A stretch of DNA of 64,000 nt from JBHELB01 sp041859045 (GCA_041859045.1 JBHELB010000008.1:24907-88906); one strand, 5' to 3'. Counted from the first letter of the stretch, positions 34,567-44,419 are shown. Notes: generated by a model from the letters alone, not told the origin. Translations and numbers: made by a program.

Positions 34567-36444
34567 ATGGCCGTGCAAGAGACCAAATTTACCCTGTTTG
34601 GGCAGCGGCTTGTGGAGCGTGGGGTTATTTCCCAACAGCAGCTCTCAGAGGCGATCCATAAGCAGCAGACGTCAATGCAGAACCGTCGACTGGGCGAGGT
34701 GTTGGTTCGGCTGGGGTACATCAGCAAGAATCACATCACCGAAGGCTTGGCGGACCAACTGGGGGTGCCGATTATTCACCTGGGGGATCACGAAATCCCC
34801 GAGCGGGTTCGGAACCTGATTGAACCCACCATCGCGACGCTATACCGGGTAGTCCCGGTGTCGGAAGACGGCAACACCCTCGTTATCGCAACGGCCGACC
34901 CCACCAACATCAATCAAATCGACAACTTGGAACGCTTGCTCGACCGCCGCATCGAAACTCGCCTGGCGACTCCGCAAGACATCAGCCTCGCGCTCGGCAA
35001 ATACTATGGCTTGGCCGACGCGACCGTCGAAACGATGCTGTCGACGATGAGTAGCGCCAGCACGATGAGCACGTTGAGCACGATGTCGAACGTCAGTTCG
35101 CTGGACTCCTCGTTGAGCAGCATCGGCAGTTTGTCTGCAAGCGATATCAGCATTACCAGCATGAGTCTGGACGGCATCGACTTCGACGCGTCCAAAGTTG
35201 GCTCGGTCAAGGGCGGAGACGACGACGACGACAGCGACAGCCCGGTCGTGAAGTATGTGATGAACATGATCCTGGAGGCGTTCCGCCTTCGGGCCAGTGA
35301 TATTCACGTGGAACCGGGCAAAACGGACTTGAAAGTGCGTTACCGCATTGACGGCGTGTTGCACTTGATGCCGGTTCCCCCCAAACGGGCGCAGGCGTCG
35401 ATTATTTCGCGCCTGAAGATCATGGCGGGAATGGATATTTCCGAGCGCCGGATTCCCCAGGACGGGCGCATCAAACTGCCCTTGGCGGGCAAGGTGGTGG
35501 ACTTGCGCGTAAGCAGTCTGCCGGCTGTGCATGGCGAGAGCATCGTGATGCGTATCTTGGATAAGAGCGGCCTTTTCTTGGGCTTAGGGCAGTTGGGGTT
35601 CACCCCTGAGGATCAGAAGCGCTGGGAAGACTTGCTGGCGCAGGCGACGGGCGTGGTGTTGGTGACCGGGCCAACCGGTTCGGGCAAGACGACGACGCTG
35701 TATGCCTCGCTGCACAAACTGAATCAGCCGGACGTGAAGTTAATCACCGTGGAAGACCCGGTGGAATATCAGTTGAACGGCATCAATCAGGTGCAGATCC
35801 AGCACGACATCGGCTGGAACTTCTCCCGGGCGTTGCGCGCCATTCTGCGCCAGGACCCGGACATCGTGATGGTCGGTGAAATCCGCGACGCCGAGACGGC
35901 GGAAATCGCGATCAAGGCGGCATTGACCGGTCACCTGGTGTTCTCGACGCTGCACACCAACGACGCGCCGAGCACGTTCCTGCGATTGGTGGACGTGGGC
36001 GTGAAGCCCTTCCTGGTGGCGTCGGGCGTGCGCGCGATCCTGGGGCAACGCCTGGTGCGCGTGATTTGCAGCACGTGTAAAGAGGTGTACCGTCCGACAG
36101 ACCTGGAGATCGAACAACTGGCGACGATGGGCGATCTCACCCAGATGGAGCTTTTCCACGGGCGCGGCTGTGACAACTGCAACCACACCGGGTACCAGGG
36201 ACGAATCGGCGTTTATGAACTGATGGTCAACAACGATCAGATTCGGTCGATGGTGATGGAAGGCGCGCCGGCGAGTCAGTTGCGGCGCGTGGCGCGGATG
36301 ACCGGGATGTACACGATGCGCGAGGACGCCTGGAAGAAGGCGTTGAATGGCATCACGTCGCCGGAGGAAGTGATTCGAGTGACGCAACCCGACGAGCCGT
36401 TGGAGCGTCCGGCGGGGGTGGAGCCTGAGCCGCTGCCGGTGTAA
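34567..36444 (+). CDS. pilB: GspE/PilB-type assembly ATPase, paralogue 1
   Basis: The protein has 625 residues. The MshEN/GSPII_E_N domain covers about 1-145 (FGQRLVERGVISQQQL ... ADQLGVPIIHL). The hexameric ATPase has Walker A GPTGSGKTT at 368-376, Walker B DIVMVGE at 432-438 and a zinc site Cys501/Cys504 and Cys535/Cys538. It powers pseudopilin or pilin assembly at the inner membrane. Between the N-domain and the ATPase there is an unusual Ser/Thr/Met-rich tract (about residues 155-200) ending in an acidic run GDDDDDSDS. It is the first gene of the operon, followed 35 bp later by pilT. Confidence 0.95.
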   Translation: MAVQETKFTLFGQRLVERGVISQQQLSEAIHKQQTSMQNRRLGEVLVRLGYISKNHITEGLADQLGVPIIHLGDHEIPERVRNLIEPTIATLYRVVPVSEDGNTLVIATADPTNINQIDNLERLLDRRIETRLATPQDISLALGKYYGLADATVETMLSTMSSASTMSTLSTMSNVSSLDSSLSSIGSLSASDISITSMSLDGIDFDASKVGSVKGGDDDDDSDSPVVKYVMNMILEAFRLRASDIHVEPGKTDLKVRYRIDGVLHLMPVPPKRAQASIISRLKIMAGMDISERRIPQDGRIKLPLAGKVVDLRVSSLPAVHGESIVMRILDKSGLFLGLGQLGFTPEDQKRWEDLLAQATGVVLVTGPTGSGKTTTLYASLHKLNQPDVKLITVEDPVEYQLNGINQVQIQHDIGWNFSRALRAILRQDPDIVMVGEIRDAETAEIAIKAALTGHLVFSTLHTNDAPSTFLRLVDVGVKPFLVASGVRAILGQRLVRVICSTCKEVYRPTDLEIEQLATMGDLTQMELFHGRGCDNCNHTGYQGRIGVYELMVNNDQIRSMVMEGAPASQLRRVARMTGMYTMREDAWKKALNGITSPEEVIRVTQPDEPLERPAGVEPEPLPV

Positions 36445-36479
36445 CAGGGCGGCTTTAACGAGAAGGAGCGCGGTGTCGA

Positions 36480-37592
36480 ATGGCGTATGAGATGGTAAGC
36501 CTGTTGCGCATGTTGATCGACCGCGACGGATCAGACCTTCACCTGGCGGTGGGGAATCCGCCGGTGGGGCGTGTGCATGGGCACCTGCAATATTTTGGCG
36601 AAGACGCGTTGACCGCCGAGGACACGGAACGCCTGATGAAAAGCGTGGCGTCCGTGGACAACCAGCAGGAATTGCAGGAAGTCGGCGGCTCGGACTTTGG
36701 ATTCGCGTTCGAGGACATCGCGCGGTTCCGCGTATCGATTTTTAAGCAGAAGGGCTACGTGGGGATGGTGTTGCGCTTGATCCCGCGCAAACTCTTGACC
36801 TTCGAGGAGCTTGGCTTGCCCAACAGCGTGCGCGAGATTATCACGCAGCCGCGCGGGTTGATCTTGGTGACAGGGCCGACGGGTTCGGGCAAATCGACGA
36901 CGTTGGCGACGATGATCGATTGGCTGAACAGCGAGCACGATCATCACATCATCACTATTGAAGACCCGATCGAATATTTCCACACGCACAAGAAGAGCAT
37001 TATCACGCAGCGCGAAGTGGGCGTGGACGTGCCGACGTTCGCCGAGGCGCTGCGGCGCGCGCTGCGCCAAGACCCCGACGTGATTCTGGTCGGAGAAATG
37101 CGCGACCTCGAGACGATCGGGGCCGCGGTGACGGCGGCGGAAACCGGTCACTTGGTGTTTGGCACGTTGCACACGACGGGGGCGGTGCGCACGATTGACC
37201 GTATTGTGGACGCGTTCCCGACGAATCAGCAAGAGCAGATCCGCACGCAGTTGGCGGGTAATTTGAAGTCGATTATCTCGCAGACCCTCGTGCCGCGCAA
37301 GAGCGGATTCGGGCGCGTTGCGGCGTTCGAGATCATGATTGTGACCCCGGCTATCCAGAATCTGGTCCGCGAGAATAAATCGTACCGCATCACCTCGGCG
37401 ATCCAGACCGGACATAAATTCGGCATGAATCTGCTGGATGAGCATTTGCTTGCGCTGTACCGGCGCGGGATCGTGAAACTCGAGGACTGCGCGATACGCG
37501 CGCAGAACGCGGAAGAGTTCATGGCGCAGGCGAAGGCGGTGATGGGCGACGACGGCCAAGGCGCGGGCGCCGGGGCGCAGCAAAGGCGATAG
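36480..37592 (+). CDS. pilT: PilT-type retraction ATPase
   Basis: The protein has 370 residues. Walker A GPTGSGKST lies at 132-140; DVILVGEMRDLETIGAAVTA and TGHLVFGTLHTTGAVRTIDR are the PilT Walker B and His boxes. The N-terminal PAS-like domain starts EMVSLLRMLIDRDGSDLHL. There is no zinc motif, as expected for PilT. It drives disassembly of pilus fibres. AAGGAG lies 11 bp before the ATG. PilT inside a GspE-K-ordered operon suggests the fibre is dynamic, which classical type II secretion systems lack. Confidence 0.95.
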   Translation: MAYEMVSLLRMLIDRDGSDLHLAVGNPPVGRVHGHLQYFGEDALTAEDTERLMKSVASVDNQQELQEVGGSDFGFAFEDIARFRVSIFKQKGYVGMVLRLIPRKLLTFEELGLPNSVREIITQPRGLILVTGPTGSGKSTTLATMIDWLNSEHDHHIITIEDPIEYFHTHKKSIITQREVGVDVPTFAEALRRALRQDPDVILVGEMRDLETIGAAVTAAETGHLVFGTLHTTGAVRTIDRIVDAFPTNQQEQIRTQLAGNLKSIISQTLVPRKSGFGRVAAFEIMIVTPAIQNLVRENKSYRITSAIQTGHKFGMNLLDEHLLALYRRGIVKLEDCAIRAQNAEEFMAQAKAVMGDDGQGAGAGAQQRR

Positions 37593-37631
37593 AACCGACC
37601 GGCGCGGGCCGGCGGGTGTGAGGAAACCGAT

Positions 37632-39374
37632 GTGACGGTGAGTACGGACAGATTGATCGGCGAGATCCTGGTGGAGCATGGCGTCATCACTCCGCTTGAA
37701 CTCGACGAGGCGTTGCAGCGCCAGCGGTTGAGCGGCGACATGTTGGGCCGTGTGCTGGTCAAGATGGGCCTGTGCGACGAACAGGCGATCGTCGAGGCGC
37801 TGGGCGTTCAGCAGGGGATGGAGCGCATTGAACTGAGCAAGGTCAAGGTTCAGGCGGACATTCTCTCGCGAATTCCGGCGGACGTGGCGAAATTTTACAC
37901 GGCGGTTCCTGTGCGCGAGCGCGACGGCACGCTGGTCGTGGCGATGGCGGACCCGCTGAACATCGGTTTCTTGGATGACCTGCATCAGATCGCGGGCATG
38001 CCGGTGCGCGCGGCCATCAGCAATCAGCACGACGTGGCGGCGTTCATCAAGGAAAACTACGCTTCCGGTGCGGACTCGGTGCACAACACGTTGCGGGCGC
38101 TGGTCGACCGCGTCGGCACGGCCGAGCTGTCGATGGCCGAGTTGGGCCAGCAGGAAATTATCTCGGACACGGAAAACCTGGTGCAGTTGGCCCAGGAGCC
38201 GGAAGTCATCAAGATCGTGAACCTGGTGCTGCTCGAGGCGGTGCAAAAGCGCGCGTCGGACGTGCATTTCGAGGTGTATGAGGAGGATTTTCGAATCCGC
38301 ATCCGCGTGGACGGCATCCTGAACGAAATTGTGTGTCCGCCAAAGAGTCTGGCGCTGGCGATTACGTCGCGCGTGAAGATCATGTGCAACATGGATATCT
38401 CCGAGCGGCGCCTGCCTCAGGATCAGCGCATCGAGATCAAGGTGGGCGATTCGCTGGTGGATATCCGCGTGGCGTCGCTGCCCACGTTGTTCGGCGAAAA
38501 CATCGTGATGCGTCTGCTCGACCGCACGGCGGTGCGCGTCGAGTTAGACCGACTGGGATTTGAAGCGCCGGTGTTGAAGCGGATCCAGACGGTGATCCGG
38601 CGGCCGAACGGGATTTTCTTGGTAACGGGCCCCACCAGCTCGGGCAAGACGACCACGCTGTATTCTTGCGTGAACGAACTGAACGCGGTGGGCGTGAAGA
38701 TTATCACCACCGAGGACCCGGTGGAACTCAAGATCGACCGCGTGATCCAGGTACAGGTGCGCGAAGACGTGGGGCTAACGTTCTCCGCGTGTCTTCGCTC
38801 CATTTTGCGCCAGGACCCGGACATCGTGATGGTCGGTGAAATTCGTGACTTGGAGACCGCGCAGATCGCCGTGGAAGCGTCGCTGACCGGTCACTTGGTG
38901 CTGAGCACGCTGCATACGAACAGCGCGCCGGAAACCGTCACGCGTCTGCTCGATATGGACCTCGAACCGTTCCTGATCACCGCGTCGCTGTCGGCGGTGC
39001 TGGCGCAGCGGCTCGTGCGCGTGTTGTGTCGTCACTGCCGGGAACGGTACCGCCCGGATGAGGAAGAGCAGGACGCGCTGGGCCTTCCGGTGGAGTGGCG
39101 CAAGGACACCAAGCTGCGCTTTTTCCGTCCGGTGGGCTGCGCGGCGTGCGACTACTCGGGGTACATGGGCCGCGTGGGCCTGTTCGAGTTGATGGTGGTG
39201 GACGACAAGATTTGCGACATGATCCTGGGGCGCGCGATGGCGCACGAACTGCGGCGTCATGCGCGGCGCGAACAGGGCATGCGGACGTTGCGCGAGTCGG
39301 GCATTATCAAGTGCGCGGCGGGCATAACGAGCGCCGATGAAGTGATGCAGCACACGGACAAGTATGAGGATTAG
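37632..39374 (+). CDS. gspE: GspE/PilB-type assembly ATPase, paralogue 2
   Basis: The protein has 580 residues from the GTG at 37632, with GAGGAAACC upstream. An MshEN N-domain (IGEILVEHGVITPLELDEAL) precedes the ATPase with Walker A GPTSSGKTT starting at residue 333 and Walker B DIVMVGEIRDLETAQIA. The zinc pairs are CRHC and CAAC near residues 468 and 502. It is clearly diverged from paralogue 1 (no Ser/Thr/Met-rich insert). Its place directly before gspF makes it the likely motor of the pseudopilin system, with paralogue 1 paired to PilT; this division is inference. Confidence 0.95.
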   Translation: MTVSTDRLIGEILVEHGVITPLELDEALQRQRLSGDMLGRVLVKMGLCDEQAIVEALGVQQGMERIELSKVKVQADILSRIPADVAKFYTAVPVRERDGTLVVAMADPLNIGFLDDLHQIAGMPVRAAISNQHDVAAFIKENYASGADSVHNTLRALVDRVGTAELSMAELGQQEIISDTENLVQLAQEPEVIKIVNLVLLEAVQKRASDVHFEVYEEDFRIRIRVDGILNEIVCPPKSLALAITSRVKIMCNMDISERRLPQDQRIEIKVGDSLVDIRVASLPTLFGENIVMRLLDRTAVRVELDRLGFEAPVLKRIQTVIRRPNGIFLVTGPTSSGKTTTLYSCVNELNAVGVKIITTEDPVELKIDRVIQVQVREDVGLTFSACLRSILRQDPDIVMVGEIRDLETAQIAVEASLTGHLVLSTLHTNSAPETVTRLLDMDLEPFLITASLSAVLAQRLVRVLCRHCRERYRPDEEEQDALGLPVEWRKDTKLRFFRPVGCAACDYSGYMGRVGLFELMVVDDKICDMILGRAMAHELRRHARREQGMRTLRESGIIKCAAGITSADEVMQHTDKYED

Positions 39375-39411
39375 GCCAGTTTAACGTATCGGTGCGGTCG
39401 ATAGTGTGAAG

Positions 39412-39467
39412 GCATTTTCGCCACTTTTTCTGGATCGAGCCTGCGTAGGCGCGATGGGCGAAAATGC
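39412..39467. repeat. inverted repeat in the gspE-gspF gap
   Basis: GCATTTTCGCC (39412-39422) and GGCGAAAATGC (39457-39467) are perfectly complementary over 11 bp. The 34-nt interval contains a second hairpin, GCCT-GCGT-AGGC. No T-run follows, so it is a candidate mRNA-processing or attenuation structure rather than a standard terminator. Confidence 0.75.
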
Positions 39468-39502
39468 ACTAGACCGGGCACGGGCTCGGGAGGAGTTGGC
39501 AG

Positions 39503-40741
39503 ATGGCGAAATTCGCCTACAAAGCCATGAACAAGGACGGCAAGGAGGTGTTCGGCCTCATTGAGGCGGACAACCAGGCCTTGGCGATCAACGACGTCCG
39601 CAACCTGGGTCTCTATCCGACTCAGGTGCGCGAGGCGCGCAAGAGCGACGAGAAGCGCCTGCGCAAGAAGAAGGGCGGCCTGAACGAAATCTACTTCGGC
39701 GGCGTAACGACGAAGCAACTGGTGGTGACGACGCGCCAGTTGGCGACGCTGATCGACGCGGGCCTGCCGCTGCTGCGCAGTCTGAACGTGCTGATTGCTC
39801 AGCTCAAAGCGTCCAAACTGCGCGATATTCTGACGGAGATTTCCTCGGACATTCAGACGGGCGCGACGTTCTCGGAAGCGCTGGCGAAACACCCGCGCGA
39901 GTTCGATCGCTTGTTCGTGAACATGGTTCGTGCGGGCGAAGTCGGCGGTATGCTCGAAGAAGTGCTCAACCGCCTGGCGATTTTCATGGAACGGCGCCAA
40001 GCCCTGAAGCGCAAGGTAAAGGGCGCGATGGTGTATCCCGTCGCGGTGATGCTCATTGCCACCGTCATTTTGTTGTTCTTGCTGACGTACGTGGTGCCGC
40101 AGTTTGTGACGATCTTCAAAGATTTCGACGCAAAGCTGCCTTGGATGACGTTGTTCCTGATGGACGTCGGCGACTTTTTGAAGTTTAAGTGGTGGCTGTT
40201 GAGTTTGTACTTCAACGGCGGCCTGGTATTTTTCAAACTGATTCGCAAGATCCCGGCGGTGAATCGAGGTTGGGACCGATTGGTGCTTAAATTGGGGCCG
40301 ATCGGGGACTTGGTGACGAAAGTCGCGGTGGCCCGGTTCGCGCGCACGTTGGGCACGCTGATTACCTCGGGCGTGCCGATCCTACAGTCGCTGAAGATCA
40401 CGAAGGAAACCATCGGCAATATCGTGATTGAGAACGCGATCATGAAGGTGCACGACAGCATCAAGGAAGGCGACACCATCGCCGCGCCGCTGGATCAGGC
40501 GAAGGTGTTTCCGTCGATGGTCGTGAACATGATCGACGTGGGCGAGGAAACCGGCAGCCTCGACGCGATGCTGATGAAGATCGCGGACATCTACGATGCG
40601 GAAGTCGAGGCGGCGGTGGAAATGCTGCTGCGGCTCATGGAGCCGGCAATGATTATCTTTCTAGGGGTTGTAATTGGGTTCATCGTGATCGCGTTGTATC
40701 TGCCGATTTTCTCGTTGGCGGATGCGATGAGCGGCGCGTAA
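39503..40741 (+). CDS. gspF: GspF/PilC-type inner-membrane platform protein
   Basis: The protein has 412 residues with two tandem GspF domains. The first includes QLATLIDAGLPLLRSLNVL near residue 78, and the second FARTLGTLITSGVPILQSL near 277. There are three membrane segments (about 172-200, 222-240 and 375-405) and the typical closing GVVIGFIVIALYLPIFSL. It anchors the assembly ATPase and supports fibre polymerisation. GGGAGGAG lies before the ATG. The N-terminal FAYKAMNKDGKEVFG is the standard GspF start. Confidence 0.95.
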   Translation: MAKFAYKAMNKDGKEVFGLIEADNQALAINDVRNLGLYPTQVREARKSDEKRLRKKKGGLNEIYFGGVTTKQLVVTTRQLATLIDAGLPLLRSLNVLIAQLKASKLRDILTEISSDIQTGATFSEALAKHPREFDRLFVNMVRAGEVGGMLEEVLNRLAIFMERRQALKRKVKGAMVYPVAVMLIATVILLFLLTYVVPQFVTIFKDFDAKLPWMTLFLMDVGDFLKFKWWLLSLYFNGGLVFFKLIRKIPAVNRGWDRLVLKLGPIGDLVTKVAVARFARTLGTLITSGVPILQSLKITKETIGNIVIENAIMKVHDSIKEGDTIAAPLDQAKVFPSMVVNMIDVGEETGSLDAMLMKIADIYDAEVEAAVEMLLRLMEPAMIIFLGVVIGFIVIALYLPIFSLADAMSGA

Positions 40742-40766
40742 CGCCGCGGGCAAAGGAGTGACGGAA

Positions 40767-41657
40767 ATGAAGAACAGAGGTTTCACCCTGATCGAGCTGC
40801 TGGTGGTGATCGCAATCATCAGCATCCTCGCGGCAATCCTGGTGCCCAACATCGCCAGGTACATGGCCAGAGCCAACGCGACCAAGGCGCACACGGACAT
40901 CAAAGCCATCGAATTGGAGTTGTCCAAAATGTTGGCCGACACCGGAAAGTCCAACTTCGGCCAATTTTTCGTGAACGCCGCGGGTTTCACGCCGGGCGAT
41001 GTGTTTTCCGTGGGGAGCGACCCCGCAACAAAATTGCCCGCGTTGGCTACAGCGCAGCAGTTCTATTCCGAAGCGTTCTACCGACTCCTTCGGCAAGGAC
41101 GCAATGCGAATTTTAACGACAGCGATAGCTTTGGCGGCTGGAAACTGCGGGATGATGTGAAACAGAAGCTGGGAAATTCGTACTTAGACCTGCAGAAAGA
41201 CCCATGGGATAAACAGTACCGCTTCTTCGCGGGACCGTGGCCCCCTCGCACGAGCAGAGCATCAATAACAATGCCGATCCCGTTCCGTTGCGCGGTGCCT
41301 CAAAATGCGGATCCAGATACAGGACTGTATCCCGTGTATGTCAACACCAAGGACGAGGATCACGGCAAGGCAAACTTTGAGTTCAATAGCGGGATAAAGG
41401 TGGACATCCTACCTGCCCCGCAGGATGAGCTGCCGGGCAAGCCCACGCCCGACGAGAGGATGGGCTATCCCGCACCCAAGGACTTGCCTGTGTACGTGTG
41501 GTCGACGGGGCAGGATCAGATGAGCGGAGCATTAATCGGCGCGGCGGTGGATCAATATGAATTCTATGGCGATTCGACCCAACGTAGTTGGGGCGGTGGC
41601 GACGATGTGAACAATTGGGACAAGAACGCGGGCTGGTCGGCCTTCTATGGCGGTTAA
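40767..41657 (+). CDS. gspG: major pseudopilin, GspG-like
   Basis: The protein has 296 residues from the ATG at 40767 (AAAGGAG upstream). The prepilin peptidase site is KNRG^FTLIE (Gly5^Phe6, Glu at +5), followed by the hydrophobic helix LLVVIAIISILAAILVP. DPWDKQYRFFAG near residue 150 matches the DPWGxPYxY signature of GspG, and VWSTGQDQMSGA near the end resembles the SxGADG calcium-loop region. It is about twice the size of classical GspG (about 145 residues), with two insertions. As the first pseudopilin after gspF it should form the fibre shaft. Confidence 0.9.
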   Translation: MKNRGFTLIELLVVIAIISILAAILVPNIARYMARANATKAHTDIKAIELELSKMLADTGKSNFGQFFVNAAGFTPGDVFSVGSDPATKLPALATAQQFYSEAFYRLLRQGRNANFNDSDSFGGWKLRDDVKQKLGNSYLDLQKDPWDKQYRFFAGPWPPRTSRASITMPIPFRCAVPQNADPDTGLYPVYVNTKDEDHGKANFEFNSGIKVDILPAPQDELPGKPTPDERMGYPAPKDLPVYVWSTGQDQMSGALIGAAVDQYEFYGDSTQRSWGGGDDVNNWDKNAGWSAFYGG

Positions 41658-41763
41658 TCGCCGGACGAAGCGCGATCATGGACTCCGCAGTGTGAATCAT
41701 GCGTGCGACGTCCGCACGGGGAGGCGTGCGCACGGAGGGCGGCGTGCCGCCGAAGGACGCGAC

Positions 41764-42636
41764 GTGACAGAGAAGGTGCGCGACAAAGCGGCCGGCTTTA
41801 GCTTGGTCGAGTTGATCGTCGTGATTGCGATCCTCGCCGTGGTTGCGGCGGTGGCGATCCCCGGGTTCGCGCGGCTGGGCGCATTCTCGCGCGATGACGC
41901 GGGCGGCGCCGCGCGCGATCTGTACAACATGCTCCGGGCGGCGCGGGTGTACGCCTCCACGTATCGCGTCGACACCGCGGTGGTGTATGGGCTGCGGGAC
42001 TTCGACCCAAACCGAGTGCCCGCCGACAGCCGTCAGATCGGGGTGGATTCGTATTCGTTTGCCCGGCGGATCGGCGACGCCGAAGCCGCGGAGTTGGGTA
42101 TCACCGACGCGAACAAGAAACTGTACACGTTCGTGGTGGTAAAGGACTTTACGGGCACGTTTCGCACCTTCGATGGATTTGCGGCGGCGTTCCAGTCGGT
42201 CACCGACAACTCAACCCGAAAACCGGACGGCAGCCTGGAGGTAGCGTCGGGGCTGACGTATATGGACGGCTCAAAGGGCGGTGTCGCGGCGGAACGCCTG
42301 GGGCTCTCGTACATCCGCCTGATTACGCTCGAACGCGACTCCGTGACGAACACGTTGACAGCTACGGATCTTACGCCGCGCAGCGAACTCGGTGTTGCCT
42401 CCAGCGACGCGCCGTTCCCGGCGCACCGTTTTACCCCCGCGGGCGTGCTGCGCGGCGGCGCAACCAAGACCCGGCTGACGCTTCACGTGGCGATGTCGCC
42501 CGAGGCGGATCCCGCGGAACGATTCATGCCCGATGATGAAGGCAATCCGGACGAGAATCGTCCGCTCTATTACCCAGTCTACCTCCACGCACAGACCGGC
42601 CGCGTCGAGATAGGCGCTAAGGAAGAACTGCCATGA
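41764..42636 (+). CDS. minor pseudopilin, GspH-position
   Basis: The protein has 290 residues. I chose the GTG at 41764 (AAGGA upstream), which puts the cleavage site DKAAG^FSLVE at residue 11; the frame from 41647 gives an over-long Arg-rich leader. The helix LIVVIAILAVVAAVAIPGF follows. The C-terminal domain is unique-looking and larger than GspH (about 170 residues). It occupies the GspH slot between G and I. It overlaps the next gene by 4 bp (ATGA). Confidence 0.88.
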   Translation: MTEKVRDKAAGFSLVELIVVIAILAVVAAVAIPGFARLGAFSRDDAGGAARDLYNMLRAARVYASTYRVDTAVVYGLRDFDPNRVPADSRQIGVDSYSFARRIGDAEAAELGITDANKKLYTFVVVKDFTGTFRTFDGFAAAFQSVTDNSTRKPDGSLEVASGLTYMDGSKGGVAAERLGLSYIRLITLERDSVTNTLTATDLTPRSELGVASSDAPFPAHRFTPAGVLRGGATKTRLTLHVAMSPEADPAERFMPDDEGNPDENRPLYYPVYLHAQTGRVEIGAKEELP

Positions 42637-43043
42637 CGCGCGCAGGCCGAGACGGGTTTTCGTTGGTGGAAGCAATCATCGCGCTGGCGATCCTCGCGGT
42701 GGGGCTGATGGCGCTGGTGCGCATGTTTCCGCTGGCGTTGCGTCAGGCGCAGGGCGCGGCGGAACGCACCGAGGTCACGCAGTTGGCGGATTCTCGCTTG
42801 GGCGACATTCGCGCGCAGAACGCGCTTCACGTGCTCGAGTATTTCCCGCAGTACACCGCAGGCAACACCACGCTGGACGCGCTGCGCAGCACAAAGGCAA
42901 GTTACGAACTCTATCAAGGCTATGCGATGTCGTTCCAACGCACGGGTGGCGCTGGCAAAGCGGCACTCACTCGCGTAGTGCTCGATATTAAATTGGAAGA
43001 CGACCGCTACGAGCGGTTCGTCACGTATGTGGCCGTGCCATGA
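42633..43043 (+). CDS. gspI: minor pseudopilin, GspI/PilV-like
   Basis: The protein has 136 residues. The cleavage site GRDG^FSLVE is at residue 8, then AIIALAILAVGLMALVRMFPLAL, the typical GspI/PilV helix with the AxAILAxGL pattern. It overlaps both neighbours by ATGA junctions, indicating tight translational coupling within the pseudopilin block. GspI interacts with GspJ and GspK at the fibre tip. Confidence 0.9.
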   Translation: MTRAGRDGFSLVEAIIALAILAVGLMALVRMFPLALRQAQGAAERTEVTQLADSRLGDIRAQNALHVLEYFPQYTAGNTTLDALRSTKASYELYQGYAMSFQRTGGAGKAALTRVVLDIKLEDDRYERFVTYVAVP

Positions 43044-44419
43044 AAACGCTGCACTCCAAAGAACGCCGAGCGGGCTTCACGCTCGTCGAGATTCTCGTCG
43101 CGATCACCTTGCTCACGGTGATCATGACCGGCGTGATGATGGCGTTCTCGAGCAGTCTGCGCGCGATGAAGACGGGCTATCAGGCCATGGACGCGGTGGA
43201 ACAGGCGCGCGCCGCGCTCGACACGATGCAGCGCGATCTGGAGTCCGCGTTTGCGAACCGCCGCCACGGCGATCTGTACTCGTTCTTCGGCACGCCGATC
43301 GGCTTCACGTTTGTCGGCGTGCTTGATGGCGACAGCCCGCTTGTGGGCGACCAGCCGAACCTGGCCCGCGTGACATATGTCGTCTACGTCGGCGACGCGG
43401 TGCGGCTGGCGCAGGGGAAAATTCCGGCGGCGGCGGAGCAGGCGCGGCTGGACAAGGCCCTCTTCTCGGATCCGGATGGCGAGTTGGTCATCACCTATCC
43501 GCTGCTGCGCTTGATCGAGCCCGGCCAGACCGGTCTGGATACGTTCGATGTGCCGTGGATCGATCTGTACAAAGGCACCCAGTCGAACCCTGAGTTCCCC
43601 ACCCCTGCCGAGGCGACTCAGAACTTCAGAAGGGCGTTCGACGATGCGCTGGATGGGTCGGGATTCCAGTTCGAGCAGGTGATCACGAAAGGCATTGGCC
43701 TCCTGGACAAAGGGCGGCAGGTGAAATTTCAGTCGCGTCAGCGCGAACTGTGGATACGCATGCTGGCGGGCGATCCATATTACCCGAATCTTTGGGATAG
43801 GTGGGCCAAGAGTAGCGATCCGACACTCGCAGCTAGAAAGATCGATGATTACATTCTGGCGACGAACCTGGTGTCGCGCCCGTTGGTGATTGACCCGGCC
43901 AACCGCGCTAACGATGAGCCGCGCGGGTTCAACGCGGTCGCGTATGAGCGCCAGGACCTTTTTGACGACGCGCCCCTCGATAAAAATCACTACGAGTCCA
44001 TGTTCTGGCTCGAACTCATGTTCATGCAGAAGCAAGAGCCTGTACTGCCCTACGACGCGGTGAACAACCTTTACATTGAACGCGACGAGTCGCCCATTCC
44101 GTTCGCCTACACGACCAGCAGCAGCCGAGACGCCGCGGGGACTTCGAGCGGCCCGACCGCGATCCTTGGCAACGGCGCCACGACCGGGACCCAGGTGGGA
44201 TACACTATCGACGAGATGACCGGTGCGCACTTCTGGAATAGTCTCGACAACATAGCCTCGCCGGAAGTGGGAACCCCCGAGCTTCCGCGCATCCCCGAAA
44301 CGGTGCGGGCGCAGTTTCGTTTTTTGTTTCAGAGTCCTTATCCGGGCGCGCCCGATCATGATCGCATGTTTGCGCGCTCGATAGACCTCCAAACGGCGCA
44401 GCAGCGGCGTCAACAATGA
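43040..44419 (+). CDS. gspJ: minor pseudopilin, GspJ-like, enlarged
   Basis: The protein has 459 residues. The cleavage site ERRAG^FTLVE is at residue 12, then ILVAITLLTVIMTGVMMAF. DAVEQARAALDTMQRDLESA near residue 55 is the GspJ alpha-helix pattern (ARxALxxMxRDLxxA). Classical GspJ is about 200 residues, so more than half of this protein is additional sequence. It lies directly before the giant GspK-like gene, as J precedes K in type II operons. Confidence 0.9.
   Translation: MKTLHSKERRAGFTLVEILVAITLLTVIMTGVMMAFSSSLRAMKTGYQAMDAVEQARAALDTMQRDLESAFANRRHGDLYSFFGTPIGFTFVGVLDGDSPLVGDQPNLARVTYVVYVGDAVRLAQGKIPAAAEQARLDKALFSDPDGELVITYPLLRLIEPGQTGLDTFDVPWIDLYKGTQSNPEFPTPAEATQNFRRAFDDALDGSGFQFEQVITKGIGLLDKGRQVKFQSRQRELWIRMLAGDPYYPNLWDRWAKSSDPTLAARKIDDYILATNLVSRPLVIDPANRANDEPRGFNAVAYERQDLFDDAPLDKNHYESMFWLELMFMQKQEPVLPYDAVNNLYIERDESPIPFAYTTSSSRDAAGTSSGPTAILGNGATTGTQVGYTIDEMTGAHFWNSLDNIASPEVGTPELPRIPETVRAQFRFLFQSPYPGAPDHDRMFARSIDLQTAQQRRQQ

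Noticed and set aside
36531..38267. 578-codon antisense frame over pilT and gspE
   Set aside because: Arg/His-rich shadow of GC-rich coding DNA; the sense strand encodes two clear ATPases with all motifs.
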